Assembly: GCA_001910725.1 (NCBI GenBank)
Contig: MJGA01000046.1
Span: forward strand, 62,001 to 126,000
Direction: 5' to 3'
Origin: Phanerodontia chrysosporium
Taxonomy: Eukaryota; Basidiomycota; Agaricomycetes; Polyporales; Phanerochaetaceae
Length of the DNA stretch: 64,000 bases
Part shown: positions 50,601 through 61,261 of the stretch, piece after piece
Layout: every line of letters starts with the position of its first letter
Numbering within the stretch: the first letter of the stretch is position 1
Notes under the pieces: generated by a model
The model's input: the letters and a program-made list of their open reading frames with translations, nothing else
Database searches by the model: none
What the model was told of the DNA's origin: nothing
Translations under genes and position numbers: made by a program

Positions 50601-51339
50601 GCTGCGTGCAATGGGTGAATGAGGGGGGTTGCGCACCGAAAGGCGGGTCTATATAGGAATGCTGCGTGCAGAATAGCGCCCTCGGTGGCAGTAACTGTGC
50701 CATCGATAAGAAACAAGGAGAGTCCGAATTGGGCTCCAGAAGAGTGCGCACCGCAAATCGTGGGCAAAAAATCAGCGCGGAGACCGTATTGTTGCACTAT
50801 CGCAGTAATCGGCTATGACCTCCGCACATTGGTGCGAGTTCACAGCTAAAGGAGGAGGAACAGGCAATCAATTTTCTACGACTCAGTTATTACTCACAGA
50901 CGTAGGTTTTGCAACTTCTGACTATTGGGTACTTTGTTACCAGCTGGTCGTGGCGGTCTGGACGAACGCTCCCAGGTTCGAACAAAATCAGCCCTCAAAT
51001 CACGTGACAGGAAACGCCCAAACTGTAGGCGAGATCAGACTCAACACCTTCACGTCGCTCGCAATTGCGATGCCCGGCCAAGTTTGTACTGGCCAGCGAA
51101 GAGTGAGAAACGATGAGACTTTGCCAAATATTATTTCTCTTCATTTTACGAAGCGTGAATGTTCGGTGAGATCTTTCCAGCCCACTGCGACTATTGTCCT
51201 CTGTCTCGAGCAGACGTTCGATGGTTCTCTCGGCCGTGTTCCCAGATGCATGCGTACCGAAGCACGCCGCTTGCCTAGAAACCACTGCCAGTGCATCAAA
51301 CGAAGTACTCGTTCTGCCGGAGGGATCGCCAGCATTCAC
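50601..51339. other. Intergenic region between FunK1 B and the oxidoreductase relic
   Basis: About 740 bp occupying the place where copy A has a permease and the rest of the oxidoreductase gene. I see only faint, unalignable traces of coding sequence. Confidence 0.4.
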
Positions 51340-51612
51340 TGCCATGCAGGGATCATTCTGGTGTTCAGCGACGTCAGTGCAGGCTTCAGGTCGAGGTCGT
51401 CCGGTCACAGTCAAGGGTGGCGCACGCTGCGCATGATGAGCGTGCTGCTTGGATCGTTTGCTGGCGAGGTTGCGGACCTAGGTTATGCATCGCGGCGGAG
51501 GGAGGGCGACGATCGTGCGATGGCGCTTGCGGCGGACTTGCCACTGGCGACTGAGAGCTTCAGGACGAGGCGGAACCATTGTTCGAAGGGTCTTGTGCTC
51601 CGATCACAATAA
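51340..51612 (+). pseudogene. Relic of the Gfo/Idh/MocA oxidoreductase C-terminus, block B
   Basis: Plus-strand frame ending at 51612 reads GWRTLRMMSVLLGSFAGEVADLGYASRRREGDDRAMALAADLPLATESF, matching the end of the intact gene at 28108-29753 (TRMLSVLFGPLPGEAVDTGDASRQSANERDGAMALA, ANESF). A further upstream match at nucleotide level corresponds to the GDQGRLELEVVESQF part, with the sequence between deleted. All N-terminal and catalytic regions are missing. It sits between the FunK1 and nucleotidyltransferase duplicates, in the corresponding place and orientation. Confidence 0.8.
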
Positions 51613-51687
51613 ATATATGTGTACAAGGACACAGTCTGGAAGTACATGTTACATCAAGATGCAGGGGACCGGAGACCTAGAAGAAGG

Positions 51688-51726
<39 letters not shown>
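51688..51726 (+). repeat. 39-bp poly(A) tract
   Basis: Uninterrupted run of 39 A. It follows the relic by about 75 bp, with an AATAAA at about 51610. In block A the equivalent flank (complement of about 28040-28060) has only GAGAGAAAAAGGGA, so the run looks like expansion of an existing A-rich word. Confidence 0.9.
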
Positions 51727-51733
<7 letters not shown>

Positions 51734-51870
51734 GCAGCAGCGGGGACGAGAGCATGGAAATCGAGAGTGCAAGCCAGTTGCGACTCATGGAATCGAACTC
51801 CAGAAGGCGCAGATAGAATATTACAAAGTGGAGGCCTGAAGGGTTAGATATCTTATGGCTAACGTCACAT

Positions 51871-52574
51871 TCACGGAACGTTGACGCCTAGGTCCTTCCA
51901 AGGCCAGGTCTCCTCAGGCCTGACGGAAGACACATAGTATCTGAGAAGTGTGCGTCCAATGGCGCCAAACGCAATAGGCAGCCAGCTGAGTTGACTGACA
52001 TGTGCTTCGCGCCACGCTGCGATGCGGACGAGCTCGTCGATGTCCTCAATGTCGATGTACTGCTTCTGCTGCATATCTGCGCGAGGCGAGTTGTGATGAT
52101 GTAACCATCCCTGAACCTTCAAAATTAGAAGCACGAGGATCGGAGGGACGAGAAAGCCGCTTCTCCAGACGAGGCGCCTTTTGGGCATGAAGGGTATGTT
52201 GAGGGTGCCAGGGACAAGGATGTCGACTTTGCAGAAACGTCGAAGACCGAGTTGGTAGTACAGAACGTTGTATGTTTCACCGGGAATTCTGGAGGGGCGA
52301 AGGTAAAAGTTTGGATAGCGCGAGAGGATCGATTTGAGGTCCTCTGCCGTGTGACTGTTCGTCATGACAATGATGTCGACGTCCTTAACAACTTCAGCAC
52401 CGGAAGTAGAGGAAACCGGGGAGATACACTCACGTTTGGCGTTCTACTGTTTCCGTATAGCATACATGCCATGCTGCCAAAGAGGCAGCAGGTTAGACCA
52501 TAACGCCAATAGAGTATACTGATCGCGCTCCGTGCAACCAAGCGCAGTTCCCGCCGAGAGAAGTCCTGAGACAT
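51871..52574 (-). CDS. Minimal nucleotidyltransferase-like protein, block B copy
   Basis: Two exons: 52574-52434 and 52383-51871, the intron at the same codon as in the copy at 27149-27876. Splicing joins CCLFGSMACMLYGNSRTPN to DVDIIVMTN, preserving the GS-x(13)-D-x-D signature. Then FYLRPSRIPGETYNVLYYQLG, CKVDILVPG, LVWRSGFLVPPILVLLILKVQGW, KQYIDIEDIDELV. An N-terminal extension to a Met at 52595 is possible. The frame is open, and the catalytic residues are kept although the neighbouring oxidoreductase copy has decayed, which suggests selection on this gene. Confidence 0.75.
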
Positions 52575-53687
52575 GACCTGGCTCCCTGTGTGCAAGTGGT
52601 GGCTAGAGAGTTGTGAGAGAGGTTGTGGGTAAGGCGTACGCGTGTTCTGAGCCAGCTATGACTCGGTCCCATTCTCACGATGCCAACAGAACTTAAAGAG
52701 AACAGTCACGAGTCTCCGCGCGAAGATAGGCGCTAACTCTGCGCGGTTCTACCATCTGGCCCTTGGGTGAGGTGTGCCACGGGCCAACGGGCAGAACCAC
52801 CAAAGCAACCTTTGACTTCAAACAGGCAGGTGCTTTCATTGTGAGGTGTGGTTCTAGGAAGAGCAGTCCTTGAGCACGTTGACCAACAATATATATTCTC
52901 CTCGCTACTCACTAACACAAGGATCGCTGTATACCGGAATGCACTTGCACTCGCAAATCGGACGGTCAGTATAAATGACAGTCCCACTATACATGGAAAC
53001 GCCTGAAATTGTCGACGTCGGGTGAGCATCCTGAATACCAATATGACCTGGCCGAGTTCTCACCTCACATCTAGCTTCACCGACCCAAATGGTCTCTCAC
53101 TCTCGAGACCCAACTTCGTGCAGACATCTGAGCGAAACGTGAGACTCCGCGAGTCGAATCGACGCGTCGGAGCGAACATTCTCGGCAGGAAAATCGCGTG
53201 GAAAACCCTCCAAAAACCTGGAAATAATGCGAACCTGATCTGCCATCAGATCTCGGAGGTCTCCGAAAACCCTACGTCAGTTTCCCCACACATGGGCCTG
53301 GAATGTCGTCAGCCGCCTCGTCAGAGGTAATCCGCCTTGCGTCTGTTTGCTCGTGTGCTTACCTCTATGTTGGCAGGGATACCACGAGAAACACGTCGTA
53401 ATCAACACGTAAGGAAAGCTATGCAATGGTCATTCAAAATGCTTGAAACAACTAAGACCTGGATGGTCCGTGGAATTGAATAGAACGAGGCTCGAAACGG
53501 CTGGAACGTGACACGCCCAGCTGGGAGGGCTGCAGTCACGCGAGTGATACCACGTCTGGAGCGAGGTGGCTATATAAACCCGACTCGCCACGGCCTCTTT
53601 CCGCAGCCTGACAACCAACCACCACATCTTCGCATCGCACACATCCGTCCTCTCCAACCCGCAACCACACACCTCCAGCACCCGCCG
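52575..53687. other. Intergenic region upstream of the hydrophilin gene
   Basis: About 1.1 kb. No gene recognised; holds the TATA box given separately. Confidence 0.4.
53571..53578 (+). promoter_or_regulatory. TATA box of the STF2-like gene
   Basis: TATATAAA 110 bp before the start codon, in a GC-rich context. A strong TATA box fits a stress-inducible gene. Confidence 0.65.
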
Positions 53688-54258
53688 ATGACTCGCACCG
53701 AGCGTTCGACCTCGCCGCGCGCGATCATCAAGGACCGCTCGCTGCCGCGCAACGCCATGGGCCAGGAGCTCAAGAAGGACGGCGCAGGTCCGCACAACTG
53801 GGGCTCGCTCCGCCTCGAGCAGGAGCTCGAGGAGGGCGCCGACTACGACGAGCAGCGCGAGCTCGAGGAGGAGGCAGGTGAGTGTGCGTCTTCCGCGCAG
53901 CCTCGAGTGCCGCGACGATCGTGACTCACACGCCACCCCAGCCGCCGCGAAGCCCGCCTCGCAGACGGACAGCGGCCGCCGGCCGTCGCTCACGCTCACC
54001 GAGGAGGAGAAGAGGCAGGCCGCCGAGGTCCGCAAGAATGCTCTGAAGAACGGAGGTGAGTGCCCGCCTGCGCATTGTGTGTCGTGCGCCCCTGAGACTG
54101 ACTGTGTTCGACCCAGACCTCGACCTCGCGGCCATCGCGCGCTCCTCCCATGCCGTGTCTCATCCCAATTCGAGCGAGGGACCCGGCGTAAGTACGCTCT
54201 GAGCCGCTGCTCTCGCGCGTCGCTCACACGCCTGTCGCAGGCTAAGAACTCCCCTTAA
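53688..54258 (+). CDS. Small STF2/HABP4-like hydrophilin
   Basis: Four exons: 53688-53877, 53942-54055, 54117-54187, 54241-54258. The product is about 130 residues, very hydrophilic. The N-terminus MTRTERSTSPRAIIKDRSLPRNAMG and the GAGPHNWGSL motif match the short fungal Stf2/hyaluronan-mRNA-binding family (GxGxxNWG core). Then an acidic coiled segment (EQELEEGADYDEQRELEEEA), SLTLTEEEKRQAAEVRKNALKNG, DLDLAAIARSSHAVSHPNSS and the end PGAKNSP. Yeast Stf2 is a desiccation-tolerance hydrophilin once described as an ATPase-stabilising factor; a stress role is inferred. Confidence 0.75.
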
Positions 54259-54817
54259 CTTATTGCACCCAGGGATAGAGAGCATATCCACCGATGTATA
54301 ATATGAACTTGTATCAGCCACCCGTGACGCTGCACAACACCTGTATTTGTACACTACATCTGAACAGAATCAATGCCAATGATTGAAGACATACGCATAT
54401 ATTGACTGGGAATCGCAAGTGTCTTTGCTTGGTGTGAAAACGAGGTCAGGTGGTGCGACCGAGCACGCAATAGCCAAAGTGTCGCAAGGCCCTGAGGGAA
54501 CTCTATCCGACACAGAATGGCGGAGACGCCACGAGACTTATAGTTCGACCAGCCGAAGGGAACGTGCATACAAATGTTGGAGGGTAAATGTGACCAATGT
54601 GCTTTGCCCCAGGTTCAGCTGCAGCCATCACGATGATGCAGCTTCTGACTCTCGACAAAGTTGACGCACTTCGCTGCGGTGCTTAAGACACCAACGCCAG
54701 GTTACAGTGACCAGAAACCAAGTAAATTAGCCCGTATCAAACGTTGCGAATATATATACAAGTGAACCTTACGATCAACAAAGAGCAATAGCAAGCAGAC
54801 CCGACGTTGCACCTCCA
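54259..54817. other. Convergent intergenic region
   Basis: About 560 bp between two convergent genes; 3' ends of both expected. Nothing else recognised. Confidence 0.4.
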
Positions 54818-55924
54818 TTAATCCGTCTTCACTCGTTCATACCCCTGGGGCTTCCCGCTCCATCCGAACCAACTCCCCCTTTTGGTGGGCTGCGGCCGCT
54901 CGACATCAGGCGACATCAGGCCCTCGCTCTCCATATCGCTCGGGACCTCGACCTCCTCGAACTTGCCGGCCCCAGTCCGCTCACGGAGGGACGAGGACGA
55001 GGACGTGCGCGAATGGGCATCCGCAGGCGGGAACGGCTGTGCAGGGGGCGCAGCGTCGTAGCCCTGTAGGCCGGGGTGCTGCTCGAGCGCGGCGAGCTCC
55101 GCCTCGAGCTGGCGGCGGCGCTCGAGGACGGACTGGGAGGACTGCATGCGGCTCGGGCCCGCGGGCGGGGTGTCCATCGCCTCCTGCGCGGCCTGTGCGC
55201 TCGCGCGCGCGCTGCTCTGCGCCTGGCGCATGAAGCCCGTCCCCGCCGCGAGCACCGCGGGCCCGTAGCTCCGCCAGAACGTCTGCACGAGCTGCGCCGG
55301 GCCCGACAGCGGGTCGGACAGCGTCGGCGGCGCGCCCGCGTGCACGGCGGCCTCGCCCGTGAGCCCGCCCTCGTCGAGCGCGTCTGGCCGTGTGTCGCCG
55401 CCGGCGCCCGGCCCCGCCGAGGCGACGACGTGCCCCCAGAGGTTGCGCAGCGCACGCTGGAGGTAGTTGTACACGTAGTTCTTGAGCTTCGTCAGCGCGG
55501 AGTCGATCTCCGTCTCGTGCGCGGCGAAGAAGGGCTGGATGTGCACGGCGTAGATGTACGACGAGCCGGCCGTCTGTGGCAGCGCGAGCCAGAGGAGGAA
55601 GCAGGTCTTGAGCGGGTAGTAGAATGGGATCCTGGCCGATCCACGGTGAGCGGGCGACGGAGCAACGTGTGGCGGTGGACGCACCAGAAGATCAGCCACT
55701 CCGCAACATACTCCATGGCGATAATGCAGCCCAGGACGCTCCAGTACATCAGCCATCGCTCGAGCTCCTCCTCAGACGCGGGGCGTTGTGAGAGGGTCTT
55801 GTATGACGCATAGCCCGGATACAGGAACACGCAAACCGCACTGTAACATCGTAAACTTCATACTTGACGTACACATGCAATCTATTGCACACCTTGTGAG
55901 CTTGAATAAGAGGTAAAACAACAT
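54818..55924 (-). CDS. REEP/TB2-DP1/HVA22 (Yop1) family ER-shaping protein
   Basis: Exon 1 MLFYLLFKLT starts at 55924, then after an intron AVCVFLYPGYASYKTLSQRPASEEELERWLMYWSVLGCIIAMEYVAEWLIFW, an intron beginning GTGCGT, and IPFYYPLKTCFLLWLALPQTAGSSYIYAVHIQPFFAAHETEID. These are the TB2/DP1/HVA22 hydrophobic hairpins, which wedge into the ER membrane and bend it; the YPAYAS-like and WLALPQT-like blocks are diagnostic. It differs from short Yop1 in its long C-terminal region (about 200 residues), Ala/Pro/Ser-rich with a coiled coil (SVLERRRQLEAELAALEQH) and the end GSWFGWSGKPQGYERVKTD. This is the longer REEP1-4-like layout seen in many fungi. An alternative upstream Met lies near 56011 but lacks homology. 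Confidence 0.87.
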
Positions 55925-56274
55925 GGTGAAGTGGTCGTAAGAGCAGCGCGTGCTGGGCACGGCAAGTGCGGCGCGCAACCATCGTATATGAGCGCTAGTA
56001 AGTCCATACACCCGCCTGCTTACGGATTACTTACTGTCCTTACTGTAAACCCTTTCATCCCCAGCAAAGCTGGTAACAATACCTCATAAGCGAGCCTTTG
56101 GCCGCAGTCTTACTCCCGATAAGTGTGTTTACAAGGCATCACGGTCCAGACAGCGCTGTGTTCGTCGCTGCCAGGAACATTCTCGCAACTTCCCGCTGCT
56201 CGTCACCATTTAGCTTTAAAGCTGTGGACCATTATGCATCCCGCGTCCCACGCTAGAAGAATCCCATCTCCAGC
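55925..56274. other. Divergent intergenic region
   Basis: About 350 bp between the REEP gene and cyclophilin-40; both promoters expected. A TTTAGCTTTAAAGC-type AT word lies near 56210. Confidence 0.4.
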
Positions 56275-57665
56275 ATGTCCGAGTCTCGCTCTCTGACCTA
56301 CTTCGACATCACCATCGGCGGCCGTCCTGCCGGCCGCATCGTCTTCCAGCTCTACGACGACATCGTCCCGAAGACCGCTGAGAACTTCCGTGAGTAGTTT
56401 GAACGGGCTTATGATGGGCAGCTCTCTGAGCGGGTTGTGCAGGTGCACTGTGCACGGGCGAGAAGGGTGTCGGCAAGTCGGGCAAGCCGCTGCACTACCA
56501 AGGATGCAACTTCCACCGTGTCATCAAAGGGTGCGTTCTGCGCTTTGTGTATGCGTCGCGGAAGAGCTGAAGGGAAGGGGTGCGCCAGGTTCATGATCCA
56601 GGGAGGTGACTTTACGATGGGCGACGGCCGCGGAGGCGAGTCGATCTACGGAGAGAAGTTTGAGGACGAGAAGTTCGAGGTGAAGCACACCCGGCCATTC
56701 TTGCTGTCCATGGTGCGTGTGCAAGCTTTCGTATGTCATCGTACATCAGCTCACGCTGGCTGCACAGGCGAACGCGGGCCCGAACACGAACGGATCGCAG
56801 TTCTTCATCACTTGCGCGCCCACACCACACCTCGACGGCAAGCACGTCGTCTTTGGCGAGGTCATCCGTGGAAAGTCAGTCGGTGCGTGATCCGTGTGTC
56901 GTTGACCTCGCGTCGCAGTCTGACTTCGTACCAGTCCGTGCCATCGAGAACCACCCTACCAGCTCTGGTGACGTCCCCACCGAGCCATGCACCATCGCTG
57001 CCTGTGGTCAGCTCGATCCATCAGACCCGTCCCTCGCCGAGGCTGCGACAGCCGCCGACGGCGACCCGTACGAGGATTACCCCGAAGATCAGGACCCACT
57101 GAGCGACGGCGACGTCCAGGAGAAGCCTGAGGTTGCGCTGCGCGTCGCGCGTGAGATCCGGGAGATCGGCAACAAGCTCTTCAAGGAGGGCAAGGCCGAG
57201 GCCGCGTTGACCAAATACCAGAGTACGTCTTCCCGCTATCGGACACATTACATGGGCTGACTCCGGCGCGCAGAGGCGATCCGGTACCTCGACGTGCACC
57301 CCGTGCTGCCCGACGACGCGCCGCCAGAGCTCCAGGACTCGTACGACGCACTGCTCGCACCGCTGCTGCTCAACTCCGCGCTCGCGGCCGTGCGCGTCGG
57401 GCAGGCGCGCGTCGCCGTCGACAGCGCGACGCGCGCGCTCGACCGCCTCGAGCTCAACGACGCGGACAAGGCCAAGGCGCTGTACCGCCGCGCACTCGGG
57501 CACGGCGCGCTAAAGGACGACGATGCCGCGGAGGCGGACCTCGTCCGCGCGCACGAGCTCGTGAAGGACGACGCCGCGATCATCGCCGAGCTCGAGAAGG
57601 TGCGCGCGCGCAAGAAGGAGAAGCGCGACAAGGAGAAGAAGGCGTTCAAGAAGCTCTTCGCGTAG
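56275..57665 (+). CDS. Cyclophilin-40-type peptidyl-prolyl isomerase (Hsp90 co-chaperone)
   Basis: Six exons: 56275-56389, 56443-56530, 56589-56712, 56768-56882, 56935-57222, 57274-57665. N-terminal cyclophilin domain: [107 protein letters not shown]. The active-site Arg (FHR), Phe and Gln (FMIQGGDF), and His ([11 protein letters not shown]) are present; the Trp of cyclosporin-sensitive CypA is replaced by His, as in CYP40s. Then a TPR region: [84 protein letters not shown], and a Lys-rich end [17 protein letters not shown]. Equivalent to Cpr6/Cpr7. Confidence 0.93.
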
Positions 57666-60591
57666 CGGACTCGTTAGACGCAAAACATAAATGGCATTGT
57701 ATAGTACTAGTGTAGCTTGCATATCTTACTAACGAGTGGTGTTTCATTGGTGAGAGCTATGGGGGAGAGGGTCTAGGTTTGTCTCAGTTCGTCGAATTTC
57801 CTGACGCAGCATGCGGCGCTGGGTGCATGCACACCTACAATGCCATGTGTTATGGTACGCTGTCCGCATTGACATGGTGGACACTTTGCCTCGAAGGAGC
57901 TGATGAGAAAACTTCATCCTCGACGATGATGGTTGACAGCCTGCTCGTCCCTGATATCCGCGGCCAGAGTTCTTCCAACTCCGTGGCCGTATGGCGGGAA
58001 GGCTTCTTGACATGGTCGCACGAGACTTGCCCGAGGGTGGTTGAGAGCAAGCAGAGAAATTTGCTTGCGGCCTCACACATCAAGGACCGGCCCTAGAATG
58101 CTCCGTGCATGCGCAGCATCCGCATCCATGTCTGAGCGTGCAAATAAAACGTCGTTTGCGATGCTTTGCAGTAGCCGCATACGAGCTGTCTGGCGGTGTC
58201 GCGTTGTCACCTCGGGCGGCGGGTAGTCTTACAAAGCACGTTGGCTGTGCTGTCTCACCTCAAGGCCGTAGGTCGGTTTCGCGCGGGCCCTGCAGAGGCA
58301 GCACTCCCTCCACTGGAGGAGGAGGAGGAATAGCGGAGGCAGAAAATCCTCGGGACCGTGTGGTGGGCAAACGGGGCCCCCCGTACTACAACATGCACCA
58401 TATGCGGACGCCCGGCAATCTCCGAGACGCCCCCGCCTGCCTTTCTTGGATGCAACGCTGCGGCCTCACCGTTCTACAAACTCGTTGCCACTCCCCACAT
58501 CGACATTCTTTCAATCGTGCTGTGGCGGTCTCTATCATTTTTTCCCTATATTCTGTTGACGCACTATTTTAGCATACCGTGCTGCCAAAATCCTTTCGCT
58601 TTGTCTGGGTCACCGCGGAGATATCGATGAAGTAACGAGATCCCCCTCGGTCGGCGCATGCGCTAACGAGGAGGCACAGCTGCTACAGCCACGGCGAGCA
58701 GAGCACACGAGAAGCACCTGCGCAGTATGTCATGAGGGGTTTCACACGCTGGTGAGTCTATAGCGTGACGCTGAGCGCGTCACTCGGCTTCACTCCGTGG
58801 CTCTCCGGGTCCAATGCCGCGCGGTAGGCTCTCGCTTGAGATGTTTTGGCCAGTGTAATGTGTCTCACATCCATGCACAGCTTTCCCGCAAGATGGCCGG
58901 CCCACTATCCTCTCAGGGTGCACCCCAAGCTGTCCAGGACCATCAGCCGTTAGGTCGCCGGCGCGCGGGTTTATGGAACGCAGCAGCCCGAGACGTTGAT
59001 GGTGGCAGCTCCCTGGCTTCACACGCTCGATGCGTCCGTTATCTCCAAATCTGCACCAATGTGCTTCCGCGGCTGTGTACACCGCGAGCAAGGCCCCGAC
59101 AAGTCTTTCGTCTCAGTGCTGTCCTCCAAGGTTAATGAAGCGCACTGCGGGCGGCCGCCATACCTCCGGGAGCTCTGCTATGTCCGCCATCGGAGCCTGG
59201 GCATTTGAAAGCCACTGACAAAATTTCGCTCTCGATGACCGACCAACGCGGCGCCGGGACCGTCGTACTTACCTCCTTTTCTCGGCCCGCGGCTTCTCGA
59301 GCGACCGAGCATGACGCAACAAGACCGGCCAAGCTTGTCCTCCGCCTTCGATATTGTATGGATGACAAATGCCGAAAAGCACCTAGTGCGTTGTTTAGTC
59401 GCATTGTCTGAAACCAGCATTGCTCTGTCTCCTTGGTTTTGATTTGGCACGAGTTTCATGCTGACAGCTATGCCATCGAAACCATCGCTGTTGGAGCTCT
59501 CTAGGTGACTACTGCTCAGCGACCTTTGCACAGCAACTCCGGAGCAGAGTAAGAAAGCCTCCGACTGGTCTCGAAGTGTAGCCTCGTGTAGCACACCCAT
59601 TCGGATATCCCATGTAGGCTGCACTGCCAAACAAGTCATCGATATCGAATCCGTATCCCGGCCGCGTCCAAATTTGTATTCCTGGCGATGCGCCAAACAC
59701 GCCCGCCAACCACACGGGCCCACTGGTGCGTGGTTTCCTCCTTTTTGCCTGCGCGCTCGCGCTTGTGTCAATGACGCTCTGACGGGGGCGTCTGGCACCA
59801 GAGGCCCGTTTGCCTTGCAGAGCTCCGCTACGCCCCTGCGGCCCTTGTTCCGTCTTTGTGCGCACGGCAGTCCGGACCCTCCGAGGCAGGTGGAGACGAG
59901 ACAGAAGCCTCTGTTAACGGGCGACAGACCCACCCGTCGAAGCTAGCGTTGTCAACGCAGACTGTCTTCTGCCTGATCTGCAGAAGCACACTGGCTTCCG
60001 CGGCCGCAGATGCGAGATCGCGCAGGGTTCGCGAGATTGCATGTCTCGATGCCGCCTGCTACACGCTGATCGGCATCGGGACCTGTGACCGACAACAGGG
60101 CAGGCACACTATGCTCGCGAGGCGCCGGCCATGCTCTGACGGTCGTCCCGCGTGCTGCGCGGATGCCTCTGCGCAACGACGCGTTTTGCAGGGCGCTGCC
60201 GGGGGCCCGTGCCCCCCTTACGTGAAACTGCATACCGCCCATTTATGAAGGGTGGTTCAGAGCTCCGGCTCTGAGGGCACCACTGCGACGCGCCGGGGCC
60301 CAGCCATCTGCCGCGGAACTCAGTGGTGGCCCTGCCGCCACCCAATGACTGCTGTATAGCCATTGCGTCCGCTCCCAGCGCCGTCCGAGTCATCACGCTC
60401 GCCCCGCGTGCAAAGCCGGCGGACACTGGGACCGAACGATTTGCGCGCAAGGGCGGTGGCGACTGTGATATATAAGGCTTCCTTTGCCCAGTAGCACTTT
60501 GTCCAGTTCGCCATCAGACATTTCGTCTACTCCGTTTCTTGCACTTCCTCTTCGTATCAGGCCTTCCCCGCATTTTTCCCACTTGTCAAGC
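57666..60591. other. 2.9-kb region without recognisable gene
   Basis: Between cyclophilin-40 and the Zn2Cys6 mini-gene. Open frames up to 251 codons (59933-59178, minus) exist on both strands, but none shows domains or convincing splice structure. It could be a long regulatory region, a non-coding transcript or decayed sequence. A GGAGGAGGAGGAGGAA-type purine word lies near 58316-58330. Confidence 0.45.
60469..60476 (+). promoter_or_regulatory. TATA box of the Zn2Cys6 mini-gene
   Basis: TATATAAG 116 bp before the start codon, the same distance as the TATA box of the 53688 gene. Confidence 0.6.
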
Positions 60592-60986
60592 ATGAGCTCC
60601 GTACACTCCGAGGTAACAGCATGCGTCGTCGATCATGCGGACGATTATTTGGCTCACTCTGGCACTTTGTGGCGCAGTCGACCACCTACGTCCCCGTCGA
60701 CAGCGACGGCGAGGAGATCCCCCGCACCCCGCGTCGCACGCCCATGGCATGCCAGTTCTGTCGAGGTAAGCGTCCTCCGGCGAACCCACTGCCACGCCGC
60801 TGACGGACTGTGCTATCAGCGCGCAAGCTCAAGTGCGACGGCCAGAAGCCGCTGTGCGCCCAGTGCTCCAAGCGGAACCAGCCGTGTCTCTACACACCCG
60901 TGTAAGCACCAGTCACATCTCTGCTGCTTCCCCGGGCACGTCTGACCAATGCTTTCTCGCACATGCCACCCAGGCCGAAGCAGTAG
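60592..60986 (+). CDS. Stand-alone Zn2Cys6 binuclear-cluster mini-protein
   Basis: Four exons joined by GT-AG introns: exon 1 MSSVHSE, exon 2 STTYVPVDSDGEEIPRTPRRTPMACQFCR, exon 3 ARKLKCDGQKPLCAQCSKRNQPCLYTPV, exon 4 PKQ-stop (TAG at 60984). The product is about 67 residues: an acidic head, then a full fungal binuclear zinc cluster, C-x2-C-x6-C-x6-C-x2-C-x6-C, with the usual basic loop (RARKLKCDG). There is no linker, coiled-coil dimerisation region or fungal transcription-factor middle-homology domain, and the cluster is followed by a stop six residues later. Every splice preserves the frame. It could act as a DNA-binding competitor or need a partner for activation; that is inference. The alternative is the 5' end of a larger gene, but the frame closes before any further exon. 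Confidence 0.8.
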
Positions 60987-61261
60987 AGGGCTGAGCCCTG
61001 CAGCTAGCGCCAACGTCCGATGCCCAGGCTGGCGTCCTACGGCCTCTCCGACCCGTCTTGATCCCCGTACTTCTCATGCATCCATTTGTAGTTTCTGATC
61101 CTCCTCCGCGATTCTCGGCTTTAATCTCATTTCTGACCCATACACGGACCTGTATACCTGCATTATGCCACTACCCTCCGCCTGTATCTATACGCGCTAG
61201 CCTGCCACCGTTATATCCTAGTCTCACAGCCACATGCCGACGACTCGCAGCCCCATTTGGC

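Noticed and set aside
51340..51726. Processed retrocopy of the oxidoreductase
   Set aside because: The relic sits in the expected syntenic position and orientation of an inverted segmental duplicate, and the A tract corresponds to an A-rich word in the parental flank.
59178..59933. 251-codon minus-strand open frame
   Set aside because: No domain, no hydrophobic or repeat pattern, and no splice structure; considered chance.
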